Below are positions 6,820 through 10,031 of a stretch of DNA of 10,031 bases, piece after piece. Made by a program: the position numbers and the translations under genes. The stretch covers positions 1 to 10,031 of the forward strand of contig JADZFJ010000439.1 in the NCBI GenBank assembly GCA_020849935.1. The letters are read 5' to 3'. Below the pieces are notes generated by a model. It was not told where the DNA came from. It ran no database searches and was given only the letters and a program-made list of their open reading frames with translations. The DNA is from Crocinitomix sp. Lineage in GTDB: Bacteria > Bacteroidota > Bacteroidia > Flavobacteriales_D > Crocinitomicaceae. Every line of letters begins with the position of its first letter. Positions within the stretch are counted from its first letter, which is position 1.

Positions 6820-7560
6820 ATGAAACTATTAGTTTGTATTAGTAAATCACCCGATACGACAAGTAAAATTGATTTCACTGATAACAATACGAAATTTAAT
6901 GAGTCTGGTGTTCAATACATAGTCAATCCTTATGATGAGTGGTATGCACTTGTGAGAGCGTTAGAATTAAAGGAACAACTTGGTGGTTCAGTAACAACAA
7001 TTAGTGTTGGTGGCGTGGATGAAGAGCCTATTATTAGAAAAGCATTGGCAATCGGTGCAGATGATGCGGTGCGTATTGATGGTGAAGCTGGAGATGCTTA
7101 TTACACAGCTTATCAAATTGCGGAGTACGCAAAATCGAATGGATTTGATGTTGTTTTTACTGGGAAAGAAACAATCAATTATAACGGGTCTCAAGTTGGT
7201 GGTATGTTGGCTGAATTGCTCAATATGCCTTTTATCAGTCTTGCAACAAAACTTGATTTTAATGGGAATGTTGCAACAATCATGAAAGAAATGGTTGGGG
7301 GTGATGAGGTGATCGAACTAGCAACTCCATTTGTTATTAGTGCGGCAAAGGGAATGGCTGAGCAACGAATTCCAAACATGAGAGGAATTATGGCGGCTCG
7401 AACAAAACCTTTACAAGTGATTGCAGCTGCGGCATGTGATCGTTTGGTTTCTTACGAATCTTATGAGCTTCCTTCGGCAAAAAAGGAGTGTAAATTTGTG
7501 GATGCTAATAATATGGGTGAATTAGTTAGTTTATTACATAACGAAGCAAAAGTTATTTAA
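6820..7560 (+). CDS. etfB: Electron transfer flavoprotein, beta subunit
   Basis: EtfB pairs with EtfA to form the soluble heterodimer that accepts electrons from acyl-CoA and other flavin dehydrogenases and passes them to ETF:quinone oxidoreductase. The 246-residue length matches the bacterial family (about 250). The start KLLVCISKSPDT (2-13) is the first strand of the Rossmann-like fold, NPYDEWYALVRALEL (36-50) follows the N-P-x-D/C family pattern, TGKETINYNGSQVGGMLAELL (114-134) is the nucleotide-binding and dimer loop, and EQRIPNMRGIMAARTKP (181-197) is the family signature near the recognition helix that contacts partner dehydrogenases. EtfB binds AMP structurally, while FAD sits mainly on EtfA. 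It is the first gene of the operon, with etfA 10 bp downstream. The MSVGG-like stretch is replaced by ISVGG, within normal variation. Confidence 0.97.
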   Translation: MKLLVCISKSPDTTSKIDFTDNNTKFNESGVQYIVNPYDEWYALVRALELKEQLGGSVTTISVGGVDEEPIIRKALAIGADDAVRIDGEAGDAYYTAYQIAEYAKSNGFDVVFTGKETINYNGSQVGGMLAELLNMPFISLATKLDFNGNVATIMKEMVGGDEVIELATPFVISAAKGMAEQRIPNMRGIMAARTKPLQVIAAAACDRLVSYESYELPSAKKECKFVDANNMGELVSLLHNEAKVI

Positions 7561-7570
7561 AAAAGATTTT

Positions 7571-8512
7571 ATGTCAGTACTCGTATATATCGATACCCTT
7601 AGCGGGAAAATTACTAAAAGTGGAATGGAAGCTGTGCAATATGGCAGCAAAATTGGAACAACAACTGTCATCACAAATGGTGCTATTGACTCAAATCAAT
7701 TGGCTCAACTAGGTGGTTATGGTGCATCGAAAGTGTTGGTTAATCGCAGTTTAACGGCAAACGATGCGAGTCAATTGGCTCGTTTAATTAAAGCTGCTGT
7801 TGCGGCCGTAGACGCCAAGACAATTGTGTTTTCACAAGATTTAACCGGCAAAGCGGTAGCACCCATGATTTCTGCAAGTTTAAAAGCAGGTCTTGTTTCA
7901 GGAGCAATTGCTTTACCAGATGCGGACGGAAAAATTAAAGTAAATGTATTCTCTGGAAAAGCATTTGGAATCGTGAAGGTTAATACTGATAAAAAGGTGA
8001 TCACGTTGACCCCTAATTCAGTAGGAGTAACTGAAGGAAGTGGCCAAGCTGCTGTTGAAGATTTTTCAGTTGATTTTGGAGCTCCTTCCTACACTACAAA
8101 AGAAATCAAAAAGCAAGAAGGTGATATCCTTTTACCAGAAGCAGGGTTAGTTGTGTCAGCAGGAAGAGGGTTAAAAGGACCAGAAAACTGGGGTATTGTG
8201 GAGGATTTGGCAAAAGCACTCGGTGCGGCTACCGCATGTTCACGTCCGGTTGCAGATATTGGATGGAGACCTCATCATGAGCATGTTGGACAAACAGGTG
8301 TGGCAATTCGACCAAATTTGTATATTGCAATTGGAATTTCTGGCGCAATTCAACATTTGGCGGGAGTTAATGGCAGTAAGGTGATTGTTGTTATCAATAC
8401 TGATCCGGAAGCGCCATTTTTTAAAGCGGCAGATTATGGAATTGTTGGCGATGCCTTTGAAGTATTACCTAAATTAACAGAAGAAATAAAAAAATTAAAA
8501 GCACTAAATTAA
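7571..8512 (+). CDS. etfA: Electron transfer flavoprotein, alpha subunit
   Basis: EtfA carries the redox-active FAD of the ETF heterodimer. It has 313 residues, the usual size. The N-terminal Rossmann-like domain (about 1-170) starts MSVLVYIDT and includes TIVFSQDLTGKAVAPMISASL (84-104 region). The C-terminal FAD domain (about 188-313) is strongly conserved: VVSAGRGLKGPENW (194-207), CSRPVADIGWRPHHEHVGQTG (223-243 region) with R225 and Q241, then YIAIGISGAIQHLAGV (251-266) and VINTDPEAPFF (274-284), which bind the flavin ribityl and phosphates. The gene follows etfB by 10 bp, as expected for subunits made together. No broken motif was seen. The mitochondrial and Paracoccus-type group fits better than the FixAB type because there is no ferredoxin domain. 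Confidence 0.97.
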   Translation: MSVLVYIDTLSGKITKSGMEAVQYGSKIGTTTVITNGAIDSNQLAQLGGYGASKVLVNRSLTANDASQLARLIKAAVAAVDAKTIVFSQDLTGKAVAPMISASLKAGLVSGAIALPDADGKIKVNVFSGKAFGIVKVNTDKKVITLTPNSVGVTEGSGQAAVEDFSVDFGAPSYTTKEIKKQEGDILLPEAGLVVSAGRGLKGPENWGIVEDLAKALGAATACSRPVADIGWRPHHEHVGQTGVAIRPNLYIAIGISGAIQHLAGVNGSKVIVVINTDPEAPFFKAADYGIVGDAFEVLPKLTEEIKKLKALN

Positions 8513-8517
8513 AATGT

Positions 8518-8525
8518 TAATTTTG
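8518..8525 (+). promoter_or_regulatory. Isolated -7 element match before the nuclease gene
   Basis: TAATTTTG fits TAnnTTTG, 30 bases before the ATG at 8556, in the 43-bp gap after etfA. No TTG lies 17-23 bases upstream, so an internal promoter for the last two genes is only possible. Confidence 0.2.
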
Positions 8526-8555
8526 AGAAGGTTTTAAGCCTCCGTTTTTCGGTTT

Positions 8556-9137
8556 ATGGAAAAGATTGAGTTAAAAATAGTAGGATTGTCATACAGCCAA
8601 ACGCAGTCGGGTGCGTATGCTTTAGTGTTGGCGGAAAAGAAGGGGGTACGGAGATTGCCAATTATTATTGGTGGTTTTGAAGCGCAATCAATTGCCATTG
8701 AATTGGAGAAAATGAAACCATCTCGCCCTTTAACACACGACCTTTTTAAAACGTTCGCAGATACTTTTCATGTCAAAATAAAGGAAGTGTTAATTTATAA
8801 CTTGGTTGAAGGGGTCTTTTATGCAAAAATTGTTTGCGATCAACAAGGTGAAATTTATGATCTTGACGCCCGAACAAGCGACGCAATAGCGATTGGAATT
8901 AGAGCGAATTGTGCCGTGTATACTTTCGAACATATTTTAAGTTCAGCAGGAATTCAATTAGAAGATGAAATTGATGCAGATGCAGCGGTGAATGAAAATC
9001 AAGACGCTGATCCAAATGCAAATGAATTGTCAATTGCATCTGTCGAAGAGTTAGAAGCTTTATTGCAAGAGGCGATTGAACAAGAAGATTATGAAAGGGC
9101 TTCGGAAATTAGAGACGAATTAAATAAAAGAGGTTAA
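8556..9137 (+). CDS. Bifunctional nuclease family protein (DUF151) with C-terminal UVR motif
   Basis: This 193-residue cytoplasmic protein has two parts. Residues 1-135 are the bifunctional nuclease domain: KIELKIVGLSYSQTQSGAYALVL (3-25 region), RRLPIIIGGFEAQSIAIELE (32-51) and YDLDARTSDAIAIGIRANCAVYT (101-123), the last being the domain's most conserved segment. Members have been reported to act on both DNA and RNA. An acidic linker (136-157, rich in Asp, Glu and Asn) leads to a UVR motif (163-192, LEALLQEAIEQEDYERASEIRDELNKR pattern), a short helical hairpin also found in UvrB, McsA and ClpC that mediates protein contacts. The DUF151-UVR combination is common in Bacteroidota. It lies 43 bp after etfA and 5 bp before the transporter gene, so it is probably in the same operon. 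Why a nuclease is joined to ETF is unclear; its natural substrate is not shown by the sequence. Confidence 0.92.
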   Translation: MEKIELKIVGLSYSQTQSGAYALVLAEKKGVRRLPIIIGGFEAQSIAIELEKMKPSRPLTHDLFKTFADTFHVKIKEVLIYNLVEGVFYAKIVCDQQGEIYDLDARTSDAIAIGIRANCAVYTFEHILSSAGIQLEDEIDADAAVNENQDADPNANELSIASVEELEALLQEAIEQEDYERASEIRDELNKRG

Positions 9138-9142
9138 AATTG

Positions 9143-10031
9143 ATGAAGTCCCTCATCATACCATTAATCTTAACATTAAGTGTATTGGTGGGTTCTTGTG
9201 GTGAGCAAGAAAAATTAAGCCCAATCATTGGGAAATGGAAAGACAAAAATTATAATTCGAAGGACACGATTACCCAATGGAAAGACATTTCTTTTCAAGA
9301 TAAACAAGGTAAACGTGAATTTTCAGCAACAAATTGGTTTTCGAACAAAATTCAAGGGGATTGGTCTTTAGAAGGAAAAACGTTGACATTAACCTATTTA
9401 GCCCCAAAACAAAGAAATGTTGATTCGATTGTTGTAGAAGATTTTGGGGTGGATGGTACACGTACAACTTATTTCGAGGATGATGCTGTTGTGCAGACAC
9501 TTGAAAATGGAACAATTAAAAGCGCCCAAACTACTGATAAAATTCAAATTGCGGTTTTGGACGATCGAAACCTGGAATTTCAGTGGAATGGAATAACTCA
9601 TTCTTACGTAAAAAACCTTGAACATCAATCATCGGTTTCTTTTTGGTCGATTTTGAGAGGCGCAATTGGAATTACCTCCTTGATCGTGATAACATTTTTG
9701 TTTTCAAATAATCGGAGAAGAATTGATTGGAGTTTGGTCGCCAAAGGTCTAGCTTTGCAAATTGTCATTGCACTTTTAGTACTAAAAGTTCCTTTTGTTG
9801 AAAATGGATTTATGTGGGTGAGTCAAAAATTCGTAAAACTCATTTCTTACACGAATGAAGGGGTAAATTTTTTATTCGCCCAATTTGGAATGGAAAAAAT
9901 TGATTCTACTTGGGGTAATTTTGCTATTACTGTCCTACCTACGATTATTTTCTTTTCCGCTTTAATGAGTGTACTTTATTATATCGGAGTACTTCAAAAA
10001 GTGGTGTTCGTCTTTGCGTGGATCATGAAAC
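9143..10031 (+). CDS. Lipoprotein-domain fusion to a NupC/CNT-type nucleoside transporter (partial, 3' end outside window)
   Basis: The frame is open from ATG 9143 to the edge (296 full codons). Residues 1-19 form a lipoprotein signal, SVLVGSC with candidate lipid-modified C19 followed by GE. Residues 25-158 are a soluble domain that I do not recognise with certainty; IIGKWKDK (28-35) followed by strand-rich sequence (GDWSLEGKTLTLTYL, 72-86) resembles lipocalin-like lipoprotein domains. Residues 166-296 match the start of concentrative nucleoside transporters: SFWSILRGAIG, then FLFSNNRRRIDWSLVAKGLALQ, a helix LQIVIALLVLKVPF, and LPTIIFFSALMSVLYYIGVLQ (265-285). This family imports nucleosides with sodium or protons. 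Bacterial members are expected to have the N-terminus outside the cytoplasm, which suits a lipidated periplasmic domain. The gene follows the nuclease by 5 bp. The catalytic core lies beyond the edge. Domain boundary and function of the front part are inferred. Confidence 0.87.
   Translation, partial: MKSLIIPLILTLSVLVGSCGEQEKLSPIIGKWKDKNYNSKDTITQWKDISFQDKQGKREFSATNWFSNKIQGDWSLEGKTLTLTYLAPKQRNVDSIVVEDFGVDGTRTTYFEDDAVVQTLENGTIKSAQTTDKIQIAVLDDRNLEFQWNGITHSYVKNLEHQSSVSFWSILRGAIGITSLIVITFLFSNNRRRIDWSLVAKGLALQIVIALLVLKVPFVENGFMWVSQKFVKLISYTNEGVNFLFAQFGMEKIDSTWGNFAITVLPTIIFFSALMSVLYYIGVLQKVVFVFAWIMK

Noticed and set aside
7004..7285. Plus-strand open frame of 93 codons inside etfB
   Set aside because: It is another frame of a well-conserved gene and its translation has no family features.
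9270..9628. Minus-strand open frames opposite the lipoprotein domain
   Set aside because: They are antisense to the fusion gene, whose plus-strand frame has a lipobox and transporter motifs; no signal or domain is seen in the antisense translations.

Overview
The window looks like chromosomal DNA of a Bacteroidota bacterium, most likely of the order Flavobacteriales; a Crocinitomicaceae/Fluviicola-like host is possible but unproven. Four things point there: type IX secretion (T9SS) genes (a PorP/SprF protein and a cargo with a type B C-terminal sorting domain), AT-rich DNA, starts without clear Shine-Dalgarno sequences, and TTG/TAnnTTTG promoter matches. I see no mobile element, CRISPR array, rRNA or tRNA. 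It reads as ordinary chromosome with one surface-secretion module.

Left part (1-3383, all minus strand): a secretion/adhesion module. In transcription order it holds a 420-residue exported protein with a type B sorting domain, a PorP/SprF outer-membrane protein 2 bp behind it, and after 105 bp the N-terminal 356 residues of a large surface protein with an SprB-like repeat that runs off the left edge. The first two are probably a cargo and its secretion partner.

Middle (3601-6692): three single metabolic or protective genes. pepT (plus) is a zinc tripeptidase and converges on a fold-type I PLP enzyme of the isopenicillin-N-epimerase-like class V group (minus). Divergent from the latter is an exported glutathione-peroxidase-family thiol peroxidase (plus).

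Right part (6820-10031, plus): a likely four-gene operon, etfB-etfA-bifunctional nuclease-NupC-like transporter, with gaps of 10, 43 and 5 bp behind a good promoter match. Electron-transfer flavoprotein takes electrons from acyl-CoA and related dehydrogenases to the quinone pool. The nuclease and the nucleoside carrier suggest nucleic-acid turnover or salvage. The last gene is cut by the right edge and carries an unusual start: a lipoprotein signal and about 140 extracytoplasmic residues ahead of the transporter part.

There is no gene-free stretch above 300 bases. The intergenic gaps (1069-1173, 3384-3600, 4855-4887, 6052-6173, 6693-6819) hold promoter matches and a few small inverted repeats, listed below. 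I found no clearly undescribed system. The lipoprotein-transporter fusion and the cargo/SprF pair deserve most attention.
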